A DNA stretch of 64,000 nt, from NCBI RefSeq assembly GCF_964355755.1, contig NC_092677.1, forward strand, positions 16,154,101 through 16,218,100, in the 5' to 3' direction. Each line of letters starts with the position of its first letter. Position 1 is the stretch's first letter. This stretch comes from Antedon mediterranea. Its lineage: Eukaryota > Echinodermata > Crinoidea > Comatulida > Antedonidae. Positions 22,601 to 30,701 of this stretch are shown one piece after another. Under the pieces are notes generated by a model. That model did not search any database. It was not told the origin of the DNA and was given only the letters and a program-made list of their open reading frames with translations. Both the position numbers and the translations under genes were made by a program.

Positions 22601-25346
22601 TGAGAAATATGATTGATTAAAATATTATTGTCAGTTGTTTTACGTCATGTTTTGGCGATCAAAATTGTAAAATCTGAAATATATTGTACAATTTGAAGAG
22701 AAAGTTAGAAAAATATTCATGTTATGCGATTGGTGTGAAAATGAATTTGAGAATAAAACTATTATATATAGATTTAAAACATTAATGTTTACTCAGAAAT
22801 ATGATTGATTAAAATATTATTTTCAGTGGTTTTTACGTCATGCGATGGTGATGGAAATTGCAGCATTTATAAACCAGCCGTAAGTCAAGTTAGTTCAAAA
22901 GGTCAAGAAGGTCAATGGAACTCACACTCATGGCAGAGAACACAAGTTGATAATCAGGGTAAGAAAACATAGTTTATAACTGTAGTTAAAACATATCTAG
23001 ACAAATTTATCAATTTTCTATTAATTTAAAATTGTAAACACTTCAAATGTACATTTTTAACCATTTATTTTTCTAGAATATACTGTAAATACATATGGTT
23101 TCCACAGCAACTGTGACCACCCAGTTCCTCATGATTGTAGTGCGTCCAATACATGGTCATCGGCAGGTCATTCAACATTAGAAACATTTCACCGTCGTAT
23201 GCAAAAACCGTAAGTGATTTTTTACCTTTTAAAATCAATTTAACAAAAGAAAGTATGCATACAAAAATATTATTCTGTACTAGAATTTATAAGTACCAAT
23301 ATATAACATTCATGAGTTGGTCATGAATTCATGATCCACTTGCACTGTGCCAGGATATGTGCAGCACTAGCAACAATGTTTTTCACTAAAAATTAAAACG
23401 ATGCAAATAAATAAAAAGTTTGGTTTATAAGCTACTGCATCTGATTTCTAAGAGTCTTCTGGTGGATTTAAATAAAAAATTGGCCTAAATGTAACTGAAA
23501 TGAAATTCTTGTTTAGGTAATAGCTGCCACAAAATGCTTGTAGGTGTACTTAAGTGTTTTTAAGAATAGTTCGAGAAGACCTTCTCTTACAAGAGAAACA
23601 TAGTTGTCTTCAATGAATATTTTTAAAAGCTATTTTTCGCTTCCACAGAGCACTTGGTCCCGAGTATGCTGTTGTAGAGAAATCAGAGAGCCCAAACTGT
23701 AGCCTACATGGAATACACGTCCTCATGCCTAGCAACAGCAAAGAAGATCCTTTAAACATTGAGCCATATGCATCTACTTCCCTAATACAAGCAAGATACC
23801 TCCACCAGCAGCAACAAGCTCAAAGATTGTCTGAAAACTCTCTAAACAGATCAGGTCCAAAAGCTCCATGGCATGGGGAAGTTATTAATAATGGATACAG
23901 TAGCAGTGATGGGTCTGGGGCACTTCCTCCAGCCCCTCCTCCACCTCCTGATAGATGTATAGTGGGTAAGTATCTTAGATGGCCTGATGGAAGAACATTG
24001 ACCATCCAGAATTTTGGTTTGGTAATAAAAGTGTAGACAAGATAATTTATTGATTTCTGTTCTTGTTTTGTAGACAGAATGCAACATGTTCCTGGGGGAT
24101 TTCCAAAACCAATCGAGAATAATTCCTGTACTCCCTATCAAATGAGGGCATCATCACCTTGTAATACGTGCCAAAAACCAGCCAGGCCTGCCGTTCACAT
24201 AACAACAAATCCGCTTGCTTCCAGAAACATAACCTTCCATGGTGGCGTACCTCATTTACCATACACACCGGCAGCTACGACGACGGATCATTCTCCTACG
24301 CCACCCAATCGACAGTGGGCACTATCGTCTGCAGATTCCTGTTCTGATAATAACCCAAGTCCACCTTGCGATCAGTTAAAGGACAGGTTCCAAATGTCAG
24401 GATCACCAGATCCCTACAAGAGCCAACTAAATGATCTGTCATCCCTTCAAAGCTACCAGGTGTCTCCTATGCAACAGAGCTTGCCATTACATAAGTACTT
24501 AACACAACAACAACAACAGCAATTACTACTGGAACAAGAGGAACAGCAGATGCTGCAGCAACAGCAACAAAACCATCCTCAACAGCAACAGCAACATCCG
24601 CATCCGCAACAATATCAGCATCAACAACATCATCAACGACCACAAGAACAGCAACCTACTTACCCCCCTCCAGGTAATTCTAGACTATTTACTATTATTC
24701 AATTTGTTGCAATTAACAGCCTAAAATTTGGTACCAACTTAAAATTAGCACTTTAAAAGAAATGATTTTGAAATAATCTTGTTTTTTTTTTAGATCACGA
24801 GTGTGAAGATATAGATTTTGAAAAAGTTAATCCAGAGTTAGATTCCATTAGTATGTGTACAGGTAAACTAATTTTCATTCAATTATTTGTTTTCCATTGC
24901 TTATTTTAACACATTTTAAAAGAAATATAACATATGATTGGATGTTGGATGTTTTATGAATAAAGATCGTATAGGTTCCTCCTATTGTTTGGTCTACACT
25001 TTCCAATGATCTTGTCCTTTCCTTTAAGATTTACTTTTACTATTAGACCTTTACTTTCATTCCTATGCATGTGATATTTGACATTCATTTTCGCATCAGA
25101 GCCCTCTGGCCCATTTAACTACCTTTGGTCCAGGTTAGTAATGGAATGCTACACTAAACTTTTGTTTTTGTTGCAGATTCTATAGTAACTTCTTGCACCT
25201 CCGGCAGCAGTAGCATGCACCACAGTAGAGAAAGCCTAGACTCTGATGGTTCATATTTTTCAGATGTACCCAACATAACTTCCATTCCACAAATACTCAA
25301 CGACCGTTCTCCGTCGATCTCCAAAACATCATCCTCCATCACATAA
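1583..25346 (+). CDS. robo: Roundabout (Robo) receptor, 3' part of gene, 21 exons
   Basis: This is a single-pass axon-guidance receptor; family members bind Slit through the N-terminal Ig domains and signal through a cytoplasmic tail that recruits Ena and Abl type partners. Exons: 1583-1673, 2907-3045, 5575-5702, 6939-7063, 7807-7966, 10874-11030, 13278-13405, 14100-14294, 15081-15233, 15733-15860, 17948-18164, 18571-18692, 19598-19820, 20751-21080, 21944-22108, 22827-22958, 23077-23209, 23649-23965, 24074-24673, 24794-24862, 25177-25346. They sum to 3882 nt in one frame (1293 residues plus TAA). Order: Ig2 end (1-30), Ig3 (to 119), Ig4 (to 214), Ig5 (to 309), FN3-1 (to 425), FN3-2 (to 540), an extra FN3 (to 655), FN3-3 (to 765), membrane helix (about 784-806), then tail. 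Robo-specific marks are CLGNNSMYHRNIT in the last FN3 and EPYASTSLIQ in the tail. The signal peptide, Ig1 and half of Ig2 lie upstream. The extra FN3 is unusual. Confidence 0.9.
2907..5702 (+). CDS. robo: Robo exons: Ig3 (2907-3045 and 5575-5702)
   Basis: The first half encodes GPDFLIVPEDTVATVGETVK, then LECQADGQPLPAISW with the B-strand cysteine and the tryptophan. The second half encodes SLRIRDATIADSGTYVCTAQ with the DxGxYxC motif. The intron between them is phase 2 and 2.5 kb long, and contains the 187-bp triplicate at 4009-4580. Confidence 0.88.
3046..4008. other. Robo intron, AT-rich, no gene
   Basis: This is intronic DNA between the two halves of Ig3. A weak inverted repeat (TTCACTATCG near 3209 and CGATAGTGAA near 3300) suggests an old hairpin element. 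I see nothing else supportable. Confidence 0.4.
4009..4580 (+). repeat. Three tandem copies of a 187-bp unit
   Basis: Units start at 4009, 4196 and 4383, exactly 187 bp apart, each beginning TGTAAGACTTTAGG. The first two are nearly identical; the third has small insertions and ends near 4580. Each unit carries two polypyrimidine tracts ending in CAG (a ..TTTGTTTCAG and a ..TTTTATTTTCAG), so each contains two acceptor-like sites. The open frame through the units looks incidental. Confidence 0.9.
4581..5574. other. Robo intron, no recognised feature
   Basis: AT-rich intronic DNA. A GGGTTCGAATC string near 5331 resembles a tRNA B box, but no matching A box or stems could be placed. Nothing else is supportable. 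Confidence 0.4.
5703..6764. other. Robo intron, no recognised feature
   Basis: This is the first kilobase of the intron between Ig3 and Ig4. It has short AT-rich runs and no open frame or repeat I recognise. Confidence 0.4.
6765..6891. repeat. Inverted repeat just upstream of the Ig4 exon
   Basis: CTCGAAAAGAAGCCCA (6765-6780) is perfectly complementary to TGGGCTTCTTTTCGAG (6876-6891). The 95-bp interior contains further CAAG/CTTG and GGGCTTTT pairs. It is either a small palindromic element or a structured intronic segment. The right arm ends 47 bp before the acceptor of the exon at 6939. Confidence 0.75.
6939..7966 (+). CDS. robo: Robo exons: Ig4 (6939-7063 and 7807-7966)
   Basis: The first half encodes DFLTEPVDVTVNENGVTSF, then QCVANGNPKPTVFWQKDG. 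The second half encodes YSVLEDGTLTIVRVQTSDEG, then RYVCSAVGQS. Only the donor GTATGT at 7064 (phase 0), not the GTGTAT two bases earlier, keeps the reading frame into 7807. Confidence 0.88.
7129..7411. mobile_element. TTAA-flanked MITE family B, diverged copy
   Basis: It starts TTAA then AGATGTATTGTCCCC (7125-) and ends ATATATCT then TTAA (7412-7415). The interior matches the element at 59281-59613 in order, sharing ATAAAAAGACAAAATAAA and CAGGTAAATAC. It is non-coding. TTAA duplication suggests piggyBac-type mobilisation, which is inference. Confidence 0.6.
7967..10873. other. Robo intron (2.9 kb), no gene recognised
   Basis: This long AT-rich intron lies between Ig4 and Ig5. It includes an A-rich run at about 10700-10860 next to the acceptor. 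I found no open frame with family features and no repeat I can name. Confidence 0.5.
10874..13405 (+). CDS. robo: Robo exons: Ig5 (10874-11030 and 13278-13405)
   Basis: The first half encodes PPVIDIGVVNQTLTVGENAM, then LPCQVISTDQTNILWLKNN. The second half encodes LDSGTLQISALHSTDSALYT, then CVATRSSYQTKW. Two asparagines are in NxT context (NQT, NAT), so N-glycosylation is possible. The separating intron is phase 2. Confidence 0.87.
11031..13277. other. Robo intron (2.2 kb) with a microsatellite-tailed dispersed repeat
   Basis: Near 11480-11570 an (AAT)n run is followed by TATTTATATATAGCGCC and AGGTGCTTTACATTA. This TATATAGCGC-type tail is common in dispersed short repeats of marine invertebrates (recalled knowledge). 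A similar reversed fragment, GGCGCTATATAAAT plus ATTGATTGATT, lies near 52585-52620. The rest has no recognisable content. Confidence 0.4.
14100..15233 (+). CDS. robo: Robo exons: FN3-1 (14100-14294 and 15081-15233)
   Basis: It encodes PSSPRQLIVNNITGSSALLS, then WQQPVNSGGSVISHYRLDYF, continuing with LTSYRFIVRAANVQGFGKPS, a clear fibronectin type III fold. Both exons are flanked by phase-1 introns. Confidence 0.87.
14371..14610 (+). repeat. tRNA-derived SINE, copy 1
   Basis: The head carries A-box-like TGGCCAAGAGG and B-box-like GGTTTGAGGC. The body matches the copy at 27528-27808 over CATGGTGCTGGTGGTAGAAC and GGTCTAGTGTACACA. It sits in the intron splitting FN3-1. Confidence 0.75.
14716..14805 (+). 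repeat. SINE fragment of the same family
   Basis: The segment GAGGTCCAGTG..CGTGTGCACC..TGCATCTTTC corresponds to the body of the SINE copies at 14371 and 27528. The tRNA-like head is absent. Confidence 0.6.
15485..15629. repeat. Palindromic MITE family C, copy 1
   Basis: The ends GATATAAAGTTTG and CAAACTTTATATC are perfect inverted repeats. They are followed inward by TACACCACGTATA and AACTGTTGAGT with near-complementary partners, so nearly the whole 145 bp can fold back. A longer relative is at 21133-21452. Confidence 0.8.
15733..18164 (+). CDS. robo: Robo exons: FN3-2 (15733-15860 and 17948-18164)
   Basis: It encodes VEVQVLSSTAVKLIWQ, then YIEGFYISYRK and ELTPATHFTFTIKPF, matching the second Robo FN3. 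The inner intron is phase 0 directly after the conserved W-Q; the outer introns are phase 1. This layout is repeated exactly by the next FN3 unit (18571-19820). Confidence 0.86.
16260..16960. repeat. Degenerate tandem repeat, about 150-175 bp unit
   Basis: Motifs recur in order: AATAATTACACAATAG near 16321, AATAGTAACACAATAG near 16473 and AATAATAGCACAATAG near 16645. They are interleaved with repeated ATTAAATCACACTT and CTGAAATTGGTAT-like blocks. Divergence is high, so this is an old array inside the FN3-2 intron. Confidence 0.5.
17310..17442. repeat. MITE family A, copy 2
   Basis: The right end is well preserved (GTCAAACTAGTTTGATA..GTAGACAGAGC) and the left end is degraded. The interior ATATCACTACCATATTTAGG matches the copy at 57831-57959. 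Confidence 0.7.
18571..19820 (+). CDS. robo: Robo exons: extra FN3 (18571-18692 and 19598-19820)
   Basis: It encodes VEPVSTTSFKVLWR, then YIDGYHIKYYK and NLDPDSTYHVSVLPFNGK. It resembles the preceding FN3-2 in sequence (YIDGYHIKYYK against YIEGFYISYRK) and in architecture: inner phase-0 intron after the conserved tryptophan plus one residue, outer phase-1 introns. Canonical Robo proteins have three FN3 domains, so this looks like a tandem duplication of the FN3-2 exon pair. Each pair can be removed without breaking frame, so inclusion, skipping and mutually exclusive use are all possible. Confidence 0.82.
18895..19420. repeat. Pyrimidine-rich minisatellite, about 20-bp unit
   Basis: About 25 imperfect copies of a TTTTTCTTCCTAAAATGTTA-type unit fill the intron between the two halves of the extra FN3. 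The plus strand is strongly T/C-biased. The open frames across it are by-products of the repeat. Confidence 0.85.
20011..20185 (+). repeat. Dispersed repeat family D, copy 1
   Basis: It matches 56168-56350 over TCTGGCTG..TACTTTATCG, TTTTGATTTAGCTTT, TGTATCTCCATT and CAGCATTGTCATTTTTTTCA. The upstream part TGATCAAGTTTTGCACGAAAGC is a degraded form of the CTGATGA..GAAA stem-loop seen in the other copy. Confidence 0.7.
20295..20512. repeat. Inverted-repeat element with GTTCACACTAG-type ends
   Basis: The left TAAGTTCACACTAG and right CTAGTGGGAACTAAG are near-complementary about 215 bp apart. The terminal motif resembles the small element at 54992-55109 (GGTTCCCACTAG). It is non-coding. Confidence 0.55.
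20751..21080 (+). CDS. robo: Robo exon: FN3-3
   Basis: One 330-nt exon encodes GVRVHVKSSETISVEWKPP, then DYLVMCLGNNSMYHRNITT and LEPGMTYTILVAARMR. The CLGN..YH.N.T string is a hallmark of the last FN3 of Robo receptors, including an NxT glycosylation site. Confidence 0.9.
21133..21452. repeat. Palindromic MITE family C, copy 2
   Basis: The ends GATATACAGTTTGC and GCAAACTGTATATC are perfect inverted repeats, followed inward by TTAGTTCTGAAAAG and CTTTTCAGAACTAA. The interior includes CGGAGGACGATC..GATTGAAACGTTGAG. It is about 320 bp, non-coding and longer than the copy at 15485. Confidence 0.85.
21453..21943. other. Robo intron before the membrane-helix exon
   Basis: AT-rich intronic DNA with no recognisable gene or repeat. 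Confidence 0.4.
21944..22108 (+). CDS. robo: Robo exon: transmembrane helix
   Basis: It encodes about 17 juxtamembrane residues, then a hydrophobic span LFIGILGGVISILAIVILTF followed by WFL and the basic stop-transfer KQKRKKKQ, as expected for a type I membrane receptor. It has phase-1 boundaries. Confidence 0.9.
22589..22670 (+). repeat. Decayed duplicate of the acceptor and start of the next Robo exon
   Basis: This about 80-bp segment is repeated at 22780-22862. Both read ACATTAATGTTTACT, then GAAATATGATTGATTAAAAT, ATTATT(G/T)TCAGT and TTTACGTCATG. In the upstream copy the reading frame after the acceptor is lost, so it looks like a pseudo-exon remnant. Confidence 0.8.
22827..25346 (+). 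CDS. robo: Robo exons: cytoplasmic tail
   Basis: The exons are 22827-22958, 23077-23209, 23649-23965, 24074-24673, 24794-24862 and 25177-25346. Exon 23649 carries EPYASTSLIQ, corresponding to the tyrosine motif CC1 (PYATTxLIQ in vertebrates), and LPPAPPPPPD, a CC2/CC3-like proline block of the type that binds Ena/EVH1 or SH3 domains. Exon 24074 carries a glutamine/histidine-rich tract (about residues 1155-1208). The last exon has SLDSDGSYFSD, reminiscent of the SSSDGSFFTD region of vertebrate tails, and ends in TAA. Boundaries of the linear motifs are recalled, not aligned. Confidence 0.86.
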
Positions 25347-25575
25347 CTCTGGAACAGAAAAAGTTGTCAATTCCACCAAGACAATCTAACAAAAGGACAC
25401 TGAGCTCACCTTTCTAACATAAGAACTCGTAACAGTCCTTTGATCTTATGTCTGGCTGCAACAAGTACCAACAGTACTGTACTATGTACATATTCTCTGC
25501 AGTGTGCGGTGTCTGTTAAGGGTGTGGAACTGATTGTGTCGCAGCCACAAATAAACCATTTGATCTCCGGAGCTC
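25347..25575 (+). other. robo: Robo 3' UTR, proximal part, with candidate poly(A) signal
   Basis: AATAAA at 25550-25555 lies about 200 bp after the stop codon and is the first canonical signal. Later AATAAA strings at 26296 and 28175 could give longer UTRs. Without transcript data the true end is open. Confidence 0.5.
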
Positions 25576-27527
25576 AGCATCCTGTTGTTACCTTGCTTCC
25601 ACCGATATAAAGTAAATTAATTGTGATAAGTTTTGATCAAATCTATTTTATAGATTATTTATGATTGTAAAGAATTATTGTATGAAAAAAATTGTATTAA
25701 TATTATATTATATTGTTTATATATGAAAATTTTGATTTTATAACAACTTTTATGTTTTATTGAAGGTACATAAAAACGAGGTATTTATTAAATTATCTGG
25801 CATTAAGAATGTAAAATTATTTTTAGAAATGTTAATTTCTTTTAGGCGTAGCCTTCGGTCAAAAATCCAATATTAGAACCGTTGATTTTCTCGGAAGATC
25901 TTTTTACTTCACAGAAAATTACACAAACTGACTGTGGTGTACAATGCATATTAGTACTTCTGTTTTATCAGAGAATTGTGAAATTACACTCTTACCTGGT
26001 TATATATACAGCATACAGCATATTTAAGAGCGTATATTGAGATTTAAAAAAAGAATATGGACATTTATAAAAATGTTTGTAAGATATGTTAAACTGAAAA
26101 ATAAGCCCACAAAATACTTATCTAAAGGTATTTATTATCGTCCTAAAGCGTAACTAGAATCTATGGATTAGACCATCTACAGACCATGGCAGCCAGCAGC
26201 TTCACGTCAAATCTGAAGGACGAGTCAATGAGACTATAAAGCATCTTAATTGCCTAAAGTATACAATCAATATGGCACAGATTAAACCATGGAGAAATAA
26301 AACTTATTTCTCCATGCTTGAACTCATGCCTATCACATGCTAGTCCAATTACTTTATCATTACACCATCACTCTCTGGTATATATAGGACATGATATTCA
26401 CAGAAAGTCTCCTAAGAATTCAACCAGGCCTAAACGTTTATAATTGGGTGATCTGACGAGAATCAATGTTTCAACGCAGTATAGCCGTATAATAGAGAAA
26501 GAGCATATGGACATACTGTATGTTGAAAATATTTTATTTTGAAAAAATATATATGCAAGTATTTTTGCATAGTCTAACATAACTATGACATACAGTACAG
26601 ATAAATTACACACACATGAAATCAACGTTTACTCTATGTAACATGGTCAGTAGACATTTGTACAATAGTAATCAAGATAAAATTATTATAAAAATCATAA
26701 TACCACAGTAATAATTATGGTATAGTATTATAATTATAATTAATCTTTAAAGGCACTAATTGTTAATTGCTTTTTTGTATCTTAGCAACCAGGCACTGTG
26801 CTTCTGTACCACATTGCGAATCTATGGTAAAAACCAAGTGTTTGTAAGCAAGTGTCCCAAAGATAATACAGACCCTGTATCACATTTAAAAATGACACAT
26901 CTCAGAATAAAAAATCAAATATATATTTAATAAAGTTATATTATATCTTCACCTAAGTATGGCATGCAGCGAAGCATTGAACGTTTATGCAAAAGAAAAC
27001 CAGGGCGAGATAAAAACTAAGCTACATTTTACTGGGATTATTAAAATGTTTATTTAAACCAAGTGTACTATTGCAAGAAAAAATGCTATAAAATAATTGA
27101 ATATTTTAGGCTAATGGGATCTTATTTGCATAAAAATGTTACAAAGTGTTTATTAAGCAGTTCATACCTGCTGCATGATGATAGATGCATAGATGCTCAT
27201 ACTCCAACTTTAGATTTAGTCGAGGTTCTCATGATATGAAACTCCTGCAAAGGTTTTCTGTCCAAGTTTGTCAACTGGTTTACACTAGCAAACTTAAATT
27301 GTTAGGCCTACCTTGAACTGATAAAATTCCTGTCGATCGATCGAAACGATTCCACTCAAGAAAAATTAACCGATAATTATCTCAATCAAATCATATATTT
27401 TTTAACCTTTGACCTAAAGGACAAATTGTTGCATTGTGATTTGGCATTTGGTTGTTCGGTAATGTCTGATCATGCGCACTTATTTTTTTATTAATTGTTT
27501 GTTTGTTTTATCTTTATACTGGGTGAC
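25576..27527. other. Robo distal 3' UTR or intergenic, no gene seen
   Basis: AT-rich DNA without supported open frames. It may be a long Robo 3' UTR, since vertebrate Robo UTRs are long. I recognise no repeat here. Confidence 0.4.
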
Positions 27528-27808
27528 CTCTTCAGTCAAAGACTGATCTCCCAGAGGGCCCAGTTGGTGATCAGTGGCTGTGATGTACTAATACACCGGG
27601 GTAACCCCCTACTCGTCTCGAAAGATGTACTAGGTTCTTTAAAGTGCACACGGGCAAGTTGTGTACACTGGACCTACGGTTTATAGTCCTTATCCGAGAA
27701 GACTCGTTCTACCACCAGAACCATGGAGTGAGTGAGCCTTGAACCCCTGCCGATGTTATGGCTACGTGATTACGGTTCCACTGTCTTAACCGCTCGGCCA
27801 CTCACTTA
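27528..27808 (-). repeat. tRNA-derived SINE, most complete copy
   Basis: On the minus strand the head is GTGAGTGGCCGAGCGGTTAA, then GACAGTGGAACC.., then GGGGTTCAAGGCTCACTCAC. It shows A box TGGCCGAGCGG, B-box-like GGTTCAAGGC and a perfect 7-bp acceptor stem GTGAGTG/CACTCAC, reminiscent of a Leu/Ser-type tRNA. The body continues with CATGGTTCTGGTGGTAGAAC and GGTCCAGTGTACACAACTTG. Other copies are at 14371-14610, 14716-14805 and 58655-58845. Confidence 0.82.
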
Positions 27809-28226
27809 ATTTTTGATTGGTTAAAAAATTAACTGATAATTTTGTTATGACTGTGGAAGCACGGAATAATACAAGCAGTCGGCTCTTCCTAAACTGGACA
27901 TTAATGTGCTGCTTCAGAAAGTCTGGTTCATTTTGAACAAAAAACAATATGTGAGAAAGGTATTAAGAATTTGCTGTTTTAGGAAAGTTGATGGTACAGC
28001 ATCTAAAGCATATTTTTACAGATGGATGCTTTTGTAATTATTTTGTATGATATTGAAAAGGACAACCAGTAGGGAAACTTGCAATAGATAGTTTAGTGTT
28101 TTAAAACCCTGTTCAGTATATATTCTTTCAAATTTATCTGTTTAAATATGTTATTTATGTTAAGTGCAAGATAAAATAAAAATCCTGCTTATTGAATGAA
28201 ATGTTGACAAATTATTTTCTTTAGTA

Positions 28227-28466
28227 TAGCTGCTTTCACATTGCTCCTGGATTCGGTCTGGTGGCCTGAGAAAAATAGGTTCAGTAGTAAAGATTGTTCA
28301 CAACAAATCCGTACCGATGGAAATAAGAAGCCATTTGTTGGCTGAAATCCTATGATTTTTTTCTTTTGTCCAATCAGCAGTGAGCATGAATGACCTCACT
28401 TGACAACGCATTTTTTTTCAGGGTTGCCATACCGAATCGATCCGGGTGCAATGTAAAAGTAGCTTA
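28227..28466. repeat. Inverted-repeat MITE between Robo and SNRPB
   Basis: Left AGCTGCTTTCACATTGCTCC and right GGTGCAATGTAAAAGTAGCT are imperfect inverted repeats, with GGATTCGG/CCGAATC continuing inward. The element is about 240 bp, non-coding and possibly flanked by TA. Confidence 0.65.
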
Positions 28467-29622
28467 ATACCGAGTTATTAGTTGTTTTGGCCATTATATC
28501 CGCTTTAAATTAATTATTAAATAATAGACCTTATTCTCTGCTGCAGAGAATATCTTTTAAATACTATTCTACATGGTCCGTCTACTACGTTAGGAGGCCA
28601 TCAACACAATAAACCGTACCTGTACAGTAATTAGACATTTTATATTGGTATGGAAAATAGTACAGTATTTCTATTGGCACAGTTAACCATGCATCAAGTT
28701 CATTTTCCTGTATAGTATAGAAGTGGTTCATTTCATGAACTAGATGCACAGGTTTTTTGCCATGCCGATAGAAAGTAATATACACATGCCGACTGTGACT
28801 TCTCTATTCCATACAAGTTCTAGTTCAAAGAGGTTTATGGAAAAGTATTTATCTACAGAATAATCAGTGAAAAAGTCGCACTGCAAATTTATACTATATC
28901 TTACAAATTGTTTATTTCCAACTTTCTCACAAATCTCTCTTTAAAAATAACACTGATACATATATAGAATGGAACAATAATTAAATTAGTGTATAGCTTT
29001 TAGTGGTTATGAAATTAACAAAGAACTGATTTTAGAATTCCAGATTGCCAACTGCGATATTAAAGTATATATACAGTACCACTAGGTTGAACAGACCCCT
29101 ACATAAAACAATTAAAACTAAAATAAATGTACATGCCTTTACATAGTGTTAACACTCTCGAATAATCATTGCAGTGCTTTGTATGGCAATGTACTGCAAT
29201 GACTAAACGAGTACATTACCATTACTTGACTCTCTGTTTATATCCTGATTAGGCATACATAACAAAAAAAATGTATTACATTATATGCAGATATTTTAAT
29301 TGATGGTAACTATTAGACTGGCACATTATACTCCCATTGTATGAGTATTTAAAAATAAAACTCACTGCTACCTGTCCAAGAACAAGTCTTTAATACCACC
29401 TCAAAATTAGACCCATCGTTTGGTAGTTGTCTAGAGAGATGGGTCAGAATCGGAAGAACACATTGGGATGATATCAATCGTATCAAGAATGGTAACATTC
29501 CATTTGCCTCACTTAAAGCGGTCACATAAGTTTAGGGCAAGTGGAATCGCATTTTTCCATAGCCACAATGCATGGTAAGAAGGCTGTTCATTGTTCATAA
29601 AGTTCAATTGCAAAACATGTCA
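28467..29622. other. SNRPB 3' UTR and convergent intergenic space
   Basis: No open frame is supported. On the minus strand AATAAA (plus-strand TTTATT at 28911-28916) is a possible SNRPB poly(A) signal, about 0.7 kb past its stop. Robo and SNRPB are transcribed toward each other here. Confidence 0.4.
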
Positions 29623-30701
29623 CTATCGCCTCTGTGGAGGTGGTGCACGCATTGGTGGTCGCATTCCCATTGGTGGCATTCCTCTGCCCATAGGTGGTGG
29701 CATCCTACCACCAGGCATCATTCCTGGTCCTCCCATTGGTGGTCTCATGGGTGGTCTTCCAACAAATCCTGGGGGACCTATAAAAATGATAAAATAAAGA
29801 TTAGTTGACATGTCATACAGTAATTGAAAAATGAATACTGCTTTAAAAATCATCGCGTTTATCCGAATAGAAACGTAATAAACAGTTTCTTACCTGGCGC
29901 CCTCTGTGGTGCCATCATGCTTTGAGCTGGTCCGCCAACACCTCTTACTGGTCCTGAAAGACCAGCTGGTGCAGCTGAATGATGTGGATGTGTAGGAACC
30001 CCTCTACCTGCCGCTCTTCCCATTCCTGGTCCTCTACCGCCTCCTGCAACTGGCACACGCGGCCCTTTATCTTTCACTGGCGGCCCTTCAACAGTCATAG
30101 AAACTAAGTGTTCGCCTCGTAGTAATACAAGACCTAGAACCCTCTTCTCTTCCCTGTCAGATGATTTTGCCTTTGCCCGTACTTTCCTGAATTCTTCACA
30201 ATCACCAAGGATGACGTTCATGTGTTTGTCGAATGCGAGGAATGTACCAATGAAGATGCGGCCATCTTGGAGGACAACACGCATCCTGTAATTAATGTGT
30301 TGAATCATCTTGTTACTTTTGCCCTGCACCTAAAAAATACAAAAAAAAGTATGGTTAAAAATAAATAACATCATTTTAACATCTAAAAAATATGCTAACT
30401 AGGCCTACCACCATTGACATTGTAATGGTGGAATATTAAGCTATATGATAAATGTAGGTACAGTAGTACAAATTTACAAACAAGTCGGCTTGCCTAACTT
30501 AGCCTAGGCCTAGTAGGAGGCTTAACCCTGTCCAGAGGCTTAGCACAGCCCGGTTAAGCTGATCAAACCGGCTTGGTAAAAGTGGCCTAGGTAGCCCTCA
30601 GAATCGGATAGAATATTACAGAATAGTTGATAGTTCCATAAAAATAAACCCACTGAAATAGGTTGTAATATATAACAAACAAATTAACACATTATTACCA
30701 T
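29623..30701 (-). CDS. SNRPB: Small nuclear ribonucleoprotein SmB/B'
   Basis: A core Sm-ring protein of U1, U2, U4 and U5 snRNPs, acting in pre-mRNA splicing. Three exons on the minus strand: 30701-30699 (ATG only), 30329-29894 and 29777-29623 (stop TAG at 29625-29623), giving 197 residues. The Sm1 motif region is [19 protein letters not shown] and [20 protein letters not shown]. Sm2 is [20 protein letters not shown]. The rest is a Gly/Arg/Pro/Met-rich tail with GRG motifs (arginine methylation sites in the family) and [11 protein letters not shown]-type repeats. Length is somewhat below the roughly 230-240 residues I recall for human SmB/B', the difference being in the tail. The start is set by ATG directly followed by donor GTAATA, giving [12 protein letters not shown], which parallels human MTVGKSSKMLQH. 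NELFCD is divergent across about 320 bp. Confidence 0.93.
30330..30698 (-). other. SNRPB intron 1
   Basis: A 369-bp intron between the ATG-only exon and the Sm domain exon, with donor GTAATA and acceptor TTTTTTAG. It contains a small perfect hairpin, CCACCATT..AATGGTGG near 30408-30432. I looked for a C/D-box snoRNA and could not support one. Confidence 0.6.

Noticed and set aside
24079-24756. 225-residue frame read as an independent glutamine-rich protein
   Set aside because: It is Robo exon 24074-24673 read through its donor into the intron. The phase-1 borders join the neighbouring exons.
29572-29808. Plus-strand frames of 68-78 residues rich in W/H or G/I/P opposite SNRPB exon 3
   Set aside because: They are antisense shadows of the proline/glycine/methionine-rich SmB tail, which has the correct splice sites and homology.
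30330-30698. Intronic C/D snoRNA in SNRPB, by analogy with vertebrate SNRPB
   Set aside because: I could not place a C box and D box pair with terminal stems; only a small unrelated hairpin is visible.
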